64,000 bases of DNA from Hydractinia symbiolongicarpus (taxonomy: Eukaryota; Cnidaria; Hydrozoa; Anthoathecata; Hydractiniidae): positions 3,286,001 to 3,350,000 of the forward strand of contig NC_079879.1 in assembly GCF_029227915.1 (NCBI RefSeq). The letters run 5' to 3'. Both the position numbers and the translations under genes were made by a program. The notes beneath the pieces are model-generated. The model saw only the letters and a program-made list of their open reading frames with translations. It was not told the DNA's origin and did no database searches. This document shows, one piece after another, positions 1 to 25,900 of this stretch (positions are counted from its first letter, which is position 1; each line of letters opens with the position of its first letter).

Positions 1-1213
1 CTGTTTGTGCAAAAAGTTCTGTAGCAGTGCTAGGGTCTGTAAATTTGTAAGACCAGTTTTCATTTTTCATATCTTGCACGGTGTATGCAAGTGATGGTGC
101 CACAACTAAATCAAAATCTTGCTCACTTTCAAGAGGCACAAAGCATTTCTTTAACATGTCTATTATAATGTGAGGTTTAATTGCAAAATACACCACGTCC
201 CAATCCTTAATCTTCCGTTTTAGTGTGTCTTGCTGCTGAGAAAATTGAAACCTTGTCCATTGTTTTAAACTGTTACATGTAACCATTGCACCTTGTTCGT
301 TCATATTAATGCATTGGTCACAAAAACATCTTGTTAACGTATTTTTCATATCAACATATGTATCTCTTATGTTAAAAGCTGACAAAAATTTGGAACATTG
401 CCTAAAATACGCACATTGTGCTTCAAATTGACTAACTTGCTTTATGATTGCGTAAGAGGAGCTAGGGCTTTCACTACCAGTATTTCCTTGATCAGACTTT
501 AAACTACGCTTTTTTGAAAATCTTGTACCCTCTTTAGAAAAAGAGATCTTAGGACCCATTATTACTTTTGAGCAAGGTAATGGGGCTAGATCTTTGCAGT
601 TCTTGTGAACATTTATTCCACAATCTTCACATTTGTATCCTTGATTAAATAAACCCCATAAAAATTGTCCACATTCATCACACCATTTTGGATGTTTGTA
701 ATTATGACTTTTAAACAAATGTGGCTTGCTATATTTTTCTTTCTTACTAAAATTTCCATTTGATTGACTACGCTTAATATCTTGAAAAAGACCTAACACA
801 TCCGTCATTAGTTCTAATACTGATTTGAAGTCTTTTTCACTGGAATCTGTTTTAAAAGTATTACTTATTGGATTGTATATAAGTTTAACATGTCGAATTT
901 CTCCATCATGGTTAAACGCCAATGTATACTCATGTAAACCAGTAGTAGAAAAACTCTCTCTTACAATGTATCTGCCAGATTTACCTTCTAAAAGTCTCTT
1001 TTCTTCTTCCTTGGATATACGACCATGATATTCCTCTCCAAGATATTCTGGTTTACCAGGTGGAGAGATAGTACAAGCAACTTTTATTGGTTCCGGGATG
1101 GCACTCTCTATCAATCTTTTTAACATCTTACTTTGCCAATCAGTTTTTTCGCTATCTGGCGAATCATCAATAAGAGAATTGCCATTTAACTTACTTTCCT
1201 TTTTTGAAGACAT
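1..1213 (-). CDS. SH2-C1 domain protein, intronless, C-terminus beyond window
   Basis: One reading frame stays open for 404 codons from the ATG at 1211-1213 to the window edge, with no intron. An acidic/lysine-rich leader is followed by an SH2 domain at about residues 60-145 (EYHGRIS, then GRYIVRES with the phosphotyrosine-binding Arg). A C1 zinc-finger domain lies at about residues 175-220 (HNYKHPKWCDECG, WGLFNQGYKCEDCG, NVHKNC). SH2 followed by C1 is the chimaerin order, and both domains resemble chimaerin. The part after C1 does not look like the RhoGAP domain chimaerins carry. It has a cysteine cluster (TRCFCDQC) and a later DWDVVYF segment that faintly recall the C-terminal part of neuralized-like proteins; that comparison is from memory. 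A diacylglycerol or phosphotyrosine-dependent signalling role is inferred from the domains only. The lack of introns contrasts with its neighbours and could indicate a retrocopy. Confidence 0.8.
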   Translation of the reverse strand, partial: MSSKKESKLNGNSLIDDSPDSEKTDWQSKMLKRLIESAIPEPIKVACTISPPGKPEYLGEEYHGRISKEEEKRLLEGKSGRYIVRESFSTTGLHEYTLAFNHDGEIRHVKLIYNPISNTFKTDSSEKDFKSVLELMTDVLGLFQDIKRSQSNGNFSKKEKYSKPHLFKSHNYKHPKWCDECGQFLWGLFNQGYKCEDCGINVHKNCKDLAPLPCSKVIMGPKISFSKEGTRFSKKRSLKSDQGNTGSESPSSSYAIIKQVSQFEAQCAYFRQCSKFLSAFNIRDTYVDMKNTLTRCFCDQCINMNEQGAMVTCNSLKQWTRFQFSQQQDTLKRKIKDWDVVYFAIKPHIIIDMLKKCFVPLESEQDFDLVVAPSLAYTVQDMKNENWSYKFTDPSTATELFAQT

Positions 1214-1892
1214 CTTTTCTTTCTTGGTTTGGCAATGAAAAGTTTTGCCAGCGTAAAAGCCTGGAGACAGCAGGGTTAAAACTTTTCTTCAAAATCGCAG
1301 GTCAAACGGTATGTAGTTAACCACAGGCAAAAATCAAGTCGCTACGCTACCATCATATTTTTCTCTTTCTATGTACTGTCCTTTTCGTGTCGACCTTTAT
1401 CTGCCGCAAAAAAAAATAGAATAACAAACGACAATCCGGGGGTTAAAGAGTACAAAGTTCATAAGGGAAGAATCAGAGATAGTTTCGGTAAAAAAGCAAT
1501 ATTCTTCCAAGATAAAAGCCATAACCTTAATTTATAATTGTTTAAGAAGAGGAAATAATTATTGTCGCAAATAAATGCAACAATAAATCAACAGGAATAA
1601 AACACTGTGTTCATGAACTAAAAAAATAGAGGTCCCGCATCATTGGAACAAAAAAACCCTTTCCCGCCACAGAAGCCTACGGAAATTTATAATGGTCTTA
1701 CTTACCATACAAAAATTTAAATGATAGTAAATGAGTATATTATAAGCTGTGTACCCAAAATAATTCGAAATTAATTTTACAAAAGTAGCAATGTGCAAAA
1801 ATATAAACAAAGTATAGCTAAAGCTAGCTACCTGGATAGTAGCTAGCTAAATAAAGCGATAATAAAGGTGTCGTTATAGATAAATTATCACC
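1214..1892. promoter_or_regulatory. Divergent promoter region between SH2-C1 gene and SMC3
   Basis: These 679 bases separate the two start codons, which face away from each other, so both 5' UTRs and core promoters probably lie here. It is AT-rich with no obvious open frame. I see no convincing TATA or initiator element to assign to either gene. Confidence 0.5.
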
Positions 1893-16113
<14,221 letters not shown>

Positions 16114-16632
16114 CTGCTGCTGTTACTGGAGGAGTAAACAGATGCTCCTCTCGACTTTTTGAAGTGTGTTGAAACATGACAAGATATTTACTTTCCATTT
16201 TAACACTATTTATAAAGTGTATATAATTTCGACGTTTTCAAAAACTTGTTTTAACCATAGATGTAAAAAAAAATGACTTTACATTTTGTTTCTCACCTGT
16301 TGTTTTTATTTTTACGTTGTTATTTTTACGCTGTGATGAAAGGAGAAAGATTGTTTTCTGCAGTTGATAGGTTAAAGTTGATTTTTGTGGTGAGCAGTAG
16401 CCTTCTCTTCTATTAGTAAACATGTTTCGAAATCGATTTTGCTAGCCAAATCGTTGAAGACGGTGAAACATCGGGGAACATCGGAAAATTAGGGATTTAG
16501 TCAGTATTTTAAATATTTCCGTTAATTGTTCGTTCCCAGAGCTTTATGTCTCACCTGCGCTGTGTCATGACAGATTTTGTGAGGTCTGTCAAAGTGCAGC
16601 GACGATGATGACAAAAACTCTTGGAAGAAAAT

Positions 16633-16638
16633 AATAAA
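16633..16638 (+). terminator. Candidate poly(A) signal for SMC3
   Basis: AATAAA about 520 bases after the SMC3 stop codon, giving a plausible 3' UTR length. Other AT-rich hexamers nearby make the choice uncertain. Confidence 0.35.
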
Positions 16639-16789
16639 GAACACGATTATCTCGCAAGAAATTGAAAGAATGCTGCGGAAAGAATTACTCTAATATTTTT
16701 TATTATTGAAGATATTATTTCGGTTTGTCTGTTCAGTATTCATATTGCTGTGGAAAGGTTATCATTTCTTGAACATGATAGTTTAGTAG

Positions 16790-16826
16790 GCGACGTTTCG
16801 GGAGATCCTTCTCCCATCATCGGGAT
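16790..16826 (-). ncRNA. Degenerate hammerhead-ribozyme-like core
   Basis: The minus strand reads CCCGATGA, then a GGGAG/CTCCC hairpin with loop AAGGAT, then GAAAC followed by GTC. That is the order of a hammerhead core (CUGAUGA, stem II, GAAA, cleavage-site UC/UH). The U of CUGAUGA is C here, which would be expected to cripple catalysis. Such motifs are known in Penelope-like retroelements and retrozymes. The surrounding 16.6-16.9 kb may be such a remnant, but no reverse transcriptase is visible. Confidence 0.45.
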
Positions 16827-17618
16827 ATTTTTTATATTCTAATATTTTTTCTTGTACAGTTTTTGTCAACAATACTTTCTTTCGAATTCCAAAAAAGGTG
16901 ATCGTAAAATTTAAAACTTTCTCAAAGCTTCAATAATACATCGCATTATTTCGTTTCAAAACTGAAAAAAAATATCTTTAAACATCGCCGTACTTGTTTG
17001 GTGAAATTCTTTCACAAAATAATTTAACCACAACGCGTAAAACTTTTAAGCTGTGACAACGAGTGGGTAGTAATCTTATCAGCCAACCTTGTTGCCAGGG
17101 CTTTTTTCTGACAATCTAAGAAAAAGAAAGAGAAACTCGTGGCTTCCTTTGTAAGGTGCAATGTTTTTATTGCCAGGCAGGGCGACAAGTGCGATGTGTG
17201 AAAATTGGGGTACGTTTGGAGCAAAGGGATGAGTGACGACTGATCAACATCATTTTGATAGAAGACGGCGAAAATAACCTGGGGAGGAGGGTGCTTCCAA
17301 AAAATAGGTCAAAGCTCTTTGAAGAAGTCCAGGGACGAGAAATGTTGACCTAACCCTTCTCAAATGCGCACTGTTTCCATCAGCAAAGGAATAGTTATTG
17401 AATTTTTATGATGTGAGCGACTAGATGAAAAACTTAACTTCGTTCCTAAGGGTTTCCGCATTTTGAGGCGTAGCGACCCCCTGGGGGCGACAGGGATGTG
17501 GCAAACTGAAAATGGTAGTCTGTAAGTAATCTGGGTCGAGTGTGCTTTGCCTTTTCTTAGCAACGAGGATTGTTGACAAACCCCCTGAAAAGTGTGATCA
17601 AAACATTCGATTTTTAAA

Positions 17619-20233
17619 ATGGCGGCTATGACAGCTCAAAAGACCAACTTAAGAAAAAATGCAGATGTATCTTTGACACCTAAAGATCTTATACATCCAC
17701 ACGAAGCCAGTAATCTACCAGGGTTTGTTTTTTATTTTGAAATTATAGGTTCTAAATTTAGGTGGTAGCTGAATATCTACTAGTTACTAGCCTTGGTACT
17801 GGAAAACACAATTTTAGAGTCAACACAACAAGAGATAGATAGATAGATAGATGTGCATATTTTACATGGCTAGCCTCACAAATATCGAGGGATATACCCT
17901 GTCTATTATTTCCAGGAGGGGCCATGGCTTAGATGGAGAGTCCTAGAGTATTTAATGCTCATTTTTGAGCAACGCAGACCCAATTAGGGCCCGCGCTCTA
18001 CTAGACAACTCCCGGCAACATTCAACGGCCAACACAGTGTGCCATCTTCCCAATTTCCTCCACATGGCTTGGGTTAACCCGGGGCTACGGTAACATTCAC
18101 TCGCCCATGTTGAATCGCTGTCAAGAGGAATCGAACCCCGGTCTCCCGCACAGAGTACGAGAGCTATAGCCACTAATCTACGGCGCCATACGTCATTTAT
18201 TCTAGCTAGCTACAAAAATCTTATTGAGAATGGAAAAAAAATGTTATGAACTAGAAAAACTCTGACCATGAGAAAAAGTTAAATCATTTTTTGTGTGAAA
18301 TTTAGCCTACGCTGTCGTCAACAATGGCAGATTTGTCAAAAGTTTGCTAAATATAAGTATATATCTTTAATGAAGTAACACAGCTCTGTTTACTTTTTGC
18401 CAGTTGTTTTTTTCGTGGTTAGGTCAACAAGCTTAAAAGCGCAATTCTGCATTTAGGAATAATTTGGTGAATTCAGGAAAGTGAAGAGGAAAGCCAGGGA
18501 TGATTATATGTTTAAAATAGTGCTGCTGTCAATAACATACAAATATTCATACAGAGAAATAAAAATATTCATATTGCTTATAATAAGAACCTAGGCGGAC
18601 TTCAAAAGTATCCTCAGTGTCCAGATCTCCAACCAACCTTCAATAAGTTTAAACCTTCAAGATTTAAATAATCTGATTTGTCGGGATGGTAAATTTTGTC
18701 TAAATAATGTTCGTTTGTGGTGGCAACAACTAATTTTCATATTGCTAGCCCCTAGAATATAATGCTGTTGAAAAAGGAATCCTACTCTTTAGAGAATTTA
18801 TGTGATTGTCCTGATTTTTTTAATTACAAAATTTTACCTATAAGTTGTTCCTACAGAGCCATAGCTATTCAAATTTTTTCAATGGCTTGGACTACTCTAG
18901 CATGTGTTGGTGATCTGTGTTTTATTTCAATGGCCTCACTCAATGCTTTAAAAATTGTAGTGCGACCGTAATTTAGCAAGAAATATAAAAAAATCAGACT
19001 GACTTAGATTTTGAATAGTTTGTGATGTCCACCTTAACAGGCATTACGCCCCATCTAATTTTGCAGAAATCTTGCACTCGACAAAGTACTCATTACCTCC
19101 CATACATTCACCAACTATAACAGATAAACTTCATTTTATCTAAGGTATTGGTATTGTCAATAAATAATACAATTCCTTAACCTCTCAGACAGAACAACCT
19201 AAAATAATATCCAAGCCTACCTAAATAAATATCCATCTATACCCATCATGTGTAAACAACATTTCTCTTCTTGTGTGAACAAGCTTATTTATATAACATA
19301 CATTGATTTTTTGTATGAATTTGTTCAGTAAATTTGATGATTAGTTATTTTGCTAGTTATTATTATTTTTTGTGTTCCTGTACGCAAGAAAAGTTAAGAT
19401 GATTCAAGTCAGAAAGGAAAATTTTATTAAACAATCAGATCGTAGAAATCACAATATATTCTGATCCGATTCACTTCAATCTTCAGTGGAAATCCACTTA
19501 AAGTTTTTGCTACCTCCTGCAGACAGATATTAGTGTCCATGTGGAGAAATTTTAAAGCAGAAAAATATAAAGAAAGCAGGTTTTAGCAAATTTTTGTTGT
19601 TTGAAATACAGAATATGGTAATTTTCTGCGTTTTGTTTAAATCTTAATTTAAATAGCTCTAAAGCCATAGTTCTGAAACTAATACAGAGCGTGAGATCTT
19701 TTGGAGTGGACAAATAAATTAACAACTCTCTCTGACTTATTGAACAGGGTAGAAATTTTCTTAAAATTTCTCTAAAATCTTGTTCTGTGCTTGGATAGAA
19801 ATAACAAATTTTGGTTTGGTGGTGTTTTAAGGAAACGTTTACCAGATGTTTCTCATTCCAAGTTCATAGCGGGACTTTTAAACATTGCCACTCATCAATT
19901 TTTTGTTTCTTTGTTTAGATATAGTGGTTATACCCCACAGTTAAAATTCAATTGTGGACACACTTATGGTTATCACACTGACAAACTTTCTAACGTAAGT
20001 TAATTCTATTTTTATTCCTTATATTTCCACATTTTTGTATACAGACTTTTCCTTTTTATGTTCAGATATAAGTTTCAAATAACAATTTTTTTTGCCATCA
20101 TTTTCCTTTTCGATTTTGCGATAAAAAAAAGCGTGTAGCACAAAATTACGGCTATTCATCAAATATGCAATTCGTTCTTCATCCACATCAACCAGATTCA
20201 TCAGAAAAATCGTCATCTCTGTCATTGACGTAA
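17619..20233 (+). CDS. Small CIMIP2/FAM166-like ciliary microtubule inner protein
   Basis: Three exons (17619-17722, 19919-19994, 20132-20233) join in phase to 93 residues. The junction of exons 1 and 2 creates LPGYSGYTPQLKFNCGHTYG, the PGYxGxxPQ...G.TYG signature of the FAM166/CIMIP2 family, whose members sit inside axonemal doublet microtubules. Exon 3 (VAQNYGYSSNMQFVLHPHQ) ends at a TAA; its acceptor follows an A-run rather than a good pyrimidine tract. That TAA overlaps a GTAAG donor-like sequence, so a longer isoform is possible. Family members are usually 200-300 residues with several modules; this has one. A ciliary or flagellar role is inferred from family only. A related three-module gene lies at 31781-33210. 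Confidence 0.7.
17832..18188 (-). repeat. tRNA-derived SINE, full copy A
   Basis: Read on the minus strand it has a tRNA-like head with the A-box-like TAGATTAGTGGC and a perfect B box GGTTCGATTCC (18127-18137 on the plus strand). A unique body of about 250 bases follows, then a (TATC)n tail. The same structure recurs at 35250-35587. It sits in intron 1 of the small CIMIP2-like gene. The 73-codon open frame across it is a by-product of the repeat. Confidence 0.9.
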
Positions 20234-22926
20234 GAATTCTCAGGACCTAGGTAGGAAATCACTTAGTCTTTACTTCAACAGTTGGCACAATGTCAGCGAA
20301 AGAAAATTTTTTTTTTATTAAGATGTAAATAAATAAAATGGTGAAAAATTGGTGAATTTACGCAAAAACACAATGACTAAAAATAACGTTTCGAAAAATT
20401 GAATTTCGCCAATGACGACAGTGGTAGTTCAAGTATTTCGTGAAAAGCACAAAAAAAATTTAGAAATTTAATTCTTGCGAAAATTTATTCCATTAAGAGA
20501 CGCAAATTCCTTCATTCCTTATTTTTCTCGTAAAACGCACGCTGCGAAACTAGTGCAATGTGCGTAAAAAAAATTCTAATCGCAAGCGGTTTCGATCACT
20601 TCAAAACTGACCGCATTTAAACATTATTTTATATTTTTTTCTGGAACAACAGAAAGCCTCGAAACCTATTTGACCTGTATTATTATTTTCTGCTTGCAAA
20701 AAGTGTGTGCTTTAGTTTGTATATCTTTGTTTAGTTTCGCAGTTGAATTGTTTTGAAAGAAGAGAAAGATTGTATGGAATTTAGAGCTATGAAGCTTAGT
20801 TCAAGTTGTGAAGTGTAGTGGCACGTTAGACACAGCTTACAATATACTGTTTACCGAAGAAAATATTTACATGTATAGTATATGTATCAGACTATTTTAG
20901 TATTACGTCATTATTCTATTTTTCGTAAAAATATTTAAATAAATAAAATTACTTAAAGCATTAAAAACTTGATAATGATGTACTTGCGGGTACTCCAGCT
21001 CGATTTCATCCCTGTGTGCAAGCTGTTTGGATTACACTTTTATAGGGTACCTGCGAAAAGAGCGTCGTTATTAGACATTCCCTTCCTACGGTTGGAGGTG
21101 GATAGACTGGAATTACACTAAGAAAGGTTAAAATGAAAGGTTGCTAATAGCAAACTCTTTGTGCAAACGATTGTGTAACTAGCAAACGATTGTGTAACTG
21201 TTCACATCCTCTAAAAGTTTAATTTGTTTGTGTTTGAGACGTGTGTAGTGATGTTATGTTACATTGAAATTCTCTTAGTTCATAGAAAGTATGTATTTAA
21301 AAAGTCGCACTGATAAGTTTCACCTACTGGAAATGAATGGACTAATTCGCCGAAATGGTAGGGTAACAGGAACGAAAAAAAATAGCTTGGAAAAAAGTTG
21401 ATTAAAGGGCTTGAGTGTCAGAGTTGTAAGAAGTTAAAACAAGTAAATTTAAGAAGTTGAACTAGTTCCTGAATTTGTTCAAGATTTGATCCGCAGCTTA
21501 AAAAAGTAGATTATTTTTTTATATAATAATTTAAGTGATAGGAAATTTTGTCACACGGAAAGATATATTGGCAAATAATTATCCATTTTCAAGTTAAGCA
21601 AGATTTTAGTGCAAATGCCGCGTTTGAGAATTTTCAGTTTACCCATCTTTAATATTCTTTTTTTTTCATTTTATAACAGAACAAATATAAACATCCTTAC
21701 CTCATCACTAAATTTTCGAGATTAAGTATCTGCAAAATATTCTTCCATTCTCGAAAATCGAAACAATGTCAAAAATCACTCTTCCTCCGAAATCACAAAA
21801 ACGAGCATTAAAATTATTATTTGATTTTTTTTCGGTGAAAAAAGCTTTTCTTTCAAAACATTAGCATTTGTATGCAATTCTCGCAAATTTATACCCGCCT
21901 ATATTTTTGGAAACTTTTATCCGTGAAAATGAATACCAGCGAATGTATAACAGTGAAATAAAACGCCTGAAGAAACAAACAATATTGCTTGTCTTATATA
22001 GTTTTGTCAGTAGGGAAGGTATCTGTCACGCACAAAGGAGAATTTCAATTACTTTAAAATCTAAGCTTAGTATTCCAACACTTGAAGGATATAAGTAGGC
22101 TTTATTTTTCGCCTTTTGTTTAAATTCGTTCACCCGCGAAAGCTAATATTTGTAAACAACTCGTTGCGCCTTGCGCTATAGTTTTGTAATAAATCTCTGT
22201 ACTATTTCTGTCGAAATTTTTTTCGGCATTTCTTTGAAAGTAATCGCATCCGTAATTTTTGGAAATTTTCCTCCTCACGAAAGCTTAAGATGGGGAATAT
22301 TTATCATGCGAAACGCGAAAATTATTACGCGCGAAAATAAAGATTTGGAACTAAAGCAATTTTAAACAGAATAATTTTTCTACTGTTTTACATAAAAAAG
22401 GATTCATTACTGTGAATTTTACTATTTTCCTTGTTATTTGTAGGTGAATTTAAACTCGCGCGAAAAATAAACGCGCAAAAATATGTACAATTATGGCATA
22501 CCTTGCACAAGCTGGAGTATGAGGTTGGGAAGAGACATATATTTGTTTTCAATGTTTAATTTATTAGTTATAAACTCAAGTGTATGTATACGATATTAAT
22601 ATAAACAGTATAAACATAATTATTATGATATAGTACAATTTAATTACATTAATTTCAATTTCAACTACACAAACGTTAAACACAAACACAACAAAATAAT
22701 AGGGTTTTAAACTTGTATAATTTAAAGAAAAACTTTACTCAAACTATTGCGATTAATATTCTGAAATTAAACATAGCGGGGAAACCGTACACTGTATATG
22801 TTGAGAGACAAACCTATGGTTCTATGTCCGATATAACAGAGAATTCATTATAATTGAAACTTTATATAAACAATAGTGAAGTTTTAATGTAGATGTAAAC
22901 ATTCCAGGACCATCAAGTTCTTTTTT
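20234..22926. other. Intergenic, AT-rich, eroded repeat DNA
   Basis: No gene recognised. A GCAAACGATTGTGTAACT 18-mer is tandemly duplicated near 21157-21198. From about 21860 to 22480 the words CGCGAAA and GCGAAAAT recur with intervening TAATA-type spacers, as in eroded MITEs with internal CGCGAAA repeats. Possible inverted ends contain ACTCCAGCT near 20991 and AGCTGGAGT near 22511, but the match is too short to define an element. Confidence 0.4.
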
Positions 22927-25900
22927 CTAACCATCAAAACCGAAAATGTTATCAGCATCGAACCATGACAGATTTTGATCTTTGTTTTTTTTAATGTTAG
23001 ATTTCAGCTTTTTCATTTTATTCTTTAGAAGCGAGGAATGTGGTGACTCTTTAGTACGGCCTAAAACAGCTCTTGGCGAATTGTATATATTTCTTTTCGC
23101 TGAATTAAGGAAGGCATTTTTTTCATTTGTAAATTTCCCATCGCCATTTTTGCTTTTTGGTTGGTTTGGTTGTTTCTCATCCGTTCGTCTTGAAATCCTG
23201 TTCAACTTCTTTATCTTCGGACCTGGAGAATGTGCTCTACGTTCGTCTTCTTCCATTTGTTGGAGAACAAGTGGTGATGGCTTCGGAGAAAATCTATAAA
23301 AACAACGAATCTAAAAATACTAAAACTTTTTTTAAAAGTGCGAAATTAAATTTCCGCAAATCTTTTTTATAGAGTATTAGAAAATATATAGCTATTTTCG
23401 TTGATGTGAAGATGCATTACCAACATAATTAAAGGGACTATGAAACGGTAGCCTAGTTAACTAAGCTTTCTTCTTCGAGTTGATAAAATGAGTTTCTCTC
23501 AAACTAAAGCTTAGGCACGAACGAATTACTCAGCGGAAACCCCGAGTTTAAATCGAACAATGTGACTAATCTTAATGTGACTAATTTTAATTTATCTGTG
23601 AGGTGTTTACCAAGCTTGACCAAATCTTACTTTGGTAAAAACTTTGTAGAACACTAATGTTTATTAGGGTGAGTGAAACCACTCGCTGGAATATTCGGGA
23701 TGAAAAGGGCTTTCCCCGATAATAATCACGTGAGCAGAGAACAATAAAATTAGCCAATCAAAAAGCGTGGCCAGATTTTGGCCGCAGAAAAATCGTTTGA
23801 GACCCAGCGTTTTTCCCACCTTAACTACTCCGATTTCCCGGTGGTAAGACGGCTGTTGGTTTCCGACTTTAGTGACTTACACGAAAGTCAAGCTAATAGC
23901 GGTGAAAAAGTTTATGATCACTGAGAACAAAAACAAATCTTAAATCATCTTAAATATAATATTGTGTATTCAACTATAACTAAAAATGGCAGAAAAGGTC
24001 CCTACCAGGGGCGGCGCCAGAATTTCCAAAGTGGGGGGGGGCTTAGGCATAGTGGGAGATTTTGAGATTTTAGTGACAATTAACGAGCGAACCAAGTTTC
24101 CGAAACAACAGGGCCTCTGGAAGCCAATGCGTTTTTAAAGTCCTAAAACACGTAAAACGGCTATTTCGGCCCTGCTTGTTACGTACTGATTTCGTTGGTA
24201 TGCGTCACTGCATTAAAATCACATTATTTAGTGAGATAGCCTGCAGGTACTCTGGTTGAATCACATCAATTTTCATGCAGTGATAGAGACACTTTTTGGC
24301 AGAAAAATATTACTTAGCCCCTAGTGGCGCCGCCCCTGCCTGCATATATTAAATATCCATGATTAATTCTATAGAAGCACTTACCTTGCTTTTAACTCAA
24401 GTTTTCTAATAAAATAATCTTTAAACTTTTTGATCTAGCTAGCTAGCTAAAACCTTCAAAATTTTGCATGGAAACATACAAGTTTATGGCACATAAAGCC
24501 AGTTTAAGCAACAACAATGATTTTGAATCTTTTAGAGGTATTAATTACTATCTTAAAGCTAGCAACATAGCATTTTTTAACAAATACAGCTCCTCGTGTT
24601 GTCTCTGTTTTCTCGTCAAAACAAACTTTTGATATCTTACTGATATTTAATAAATTTTACAGACCGTTGCTTATTATACTGCCAAAAGAGTAATGAAGAA
24701 CATGTTTTTCTTTTTTTAGAAATAAAAAAGAAAGAGTAGCAAATTCATCATAAAAAGATTAATTATTCATAAAAAATTGCTGTCTAGACGTCTATGTTGT
24801 TCTAAAGTGTGTATGATTTCTTGCACATTGACCTTTTGAGTGGTCCGTTTATTAAACGCCATTCTTCGGAATGTCAAGGGATTAAGCTTATTAAATCGTT
24901 TCGTAGCCCCTTTAAAAGTTTTAGTGAGAACTACTTTTTGCTAAGTTTATTTTTAGCAATATCGATACTCAGGGAATTAATTTTTGTGAGCTGGTCATTC
25001 TTTTTGCAAGATTTGTTTTCATGAATTTATAGAATTTTATACTTTCTTTGGAAACAAAAATTAATAATTTTAAGGAGTTTATTCTCGTTTACGATTTGTC
25101 CTGATCAATACAACCCCAAAATATCATCCGTATATCTTATACTGTCTTGTCCAAAGCCACTTTCTAATTGCATGCACCTTATTTAGAGGTCATTTGAAAT
25201 TAAAATAGTTTTCTAATAACTGAAAGTTTTGTCAATTTGAAGTACATACCTAATGTTCTTTGCTTTTGTCACTGATTTTTGCATTGGTAATAATGGTGTT
25301 ACAGGTTTCCATGGAGTTTCATCCGTGTTTTCAATATCCATTGGTGACGTTTTGTGTTCATTAGCGACACCTAAAGCATGTTACAAAAATTAATTAACGA
25401 AAATAAATAAATAACGAAATACAACATTCATTAAAATACTTTAGTAAGAATGCGATTACGGATCGCACGGATCAAACCCATCGGTCCAACCTTGCTAGAC
25501 GTGAGTGACAAAATCTCGAGAAAACGACAAAGGGAAGCAAATAGAGGAAACGGAAAATTAAGGCCGACAAAATATTAAAAATGCGCTAATTAACTAGGAT
25601 TGACTTTTTCTGCCTTAATTACAAGGATACATAATTTGTGCTCCACATCAGTCCAATCTACTTTAATTTTGAGAACTTCATCATTTACTCAAATTTGCGA
25701 CAACGTAAAATACCGTGGCACGTTTTTATGTAATAACAAAATAATTAGGAATGATATTTATCAGTCGAAATTAGAAATGCAAGTGTCTGAAGGTATAAGT
25801 GCTGCAAGAAAGAAAATATCATTTGTGTCAGCAGGTTTACCTGTAAACAATACTCTTTTTCCTCGGTAAGATTGACTTGTTCTTAAAATGCTATGCGGTG

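Larger units (their letters stand above)
16114..17618. other. Intergenic: SMC3 3' UTR and upstream region of small CIMIP2-like gene
   Basis: Apart from the candidate poly(A) signal and the hammerhead-like motif, I see no gene or recognisable element. The last few hundred bases are somewhat richer in GC and probably carry the promoter of the next gene. Confidence 0.5.

Noticed and set aside
17952-18173. 73-codon minus-strand open frame
   Set aside because: It lies wholly in a tRNA-derived SINE; the same region of the other copy does not preserve it.
18127-18188. A functional tRNA gene on the minus strand
   Set aside because: The B box is perfect but the head lacks a clean acceptor stem and is fused to a SINE body and tail present in other copies.
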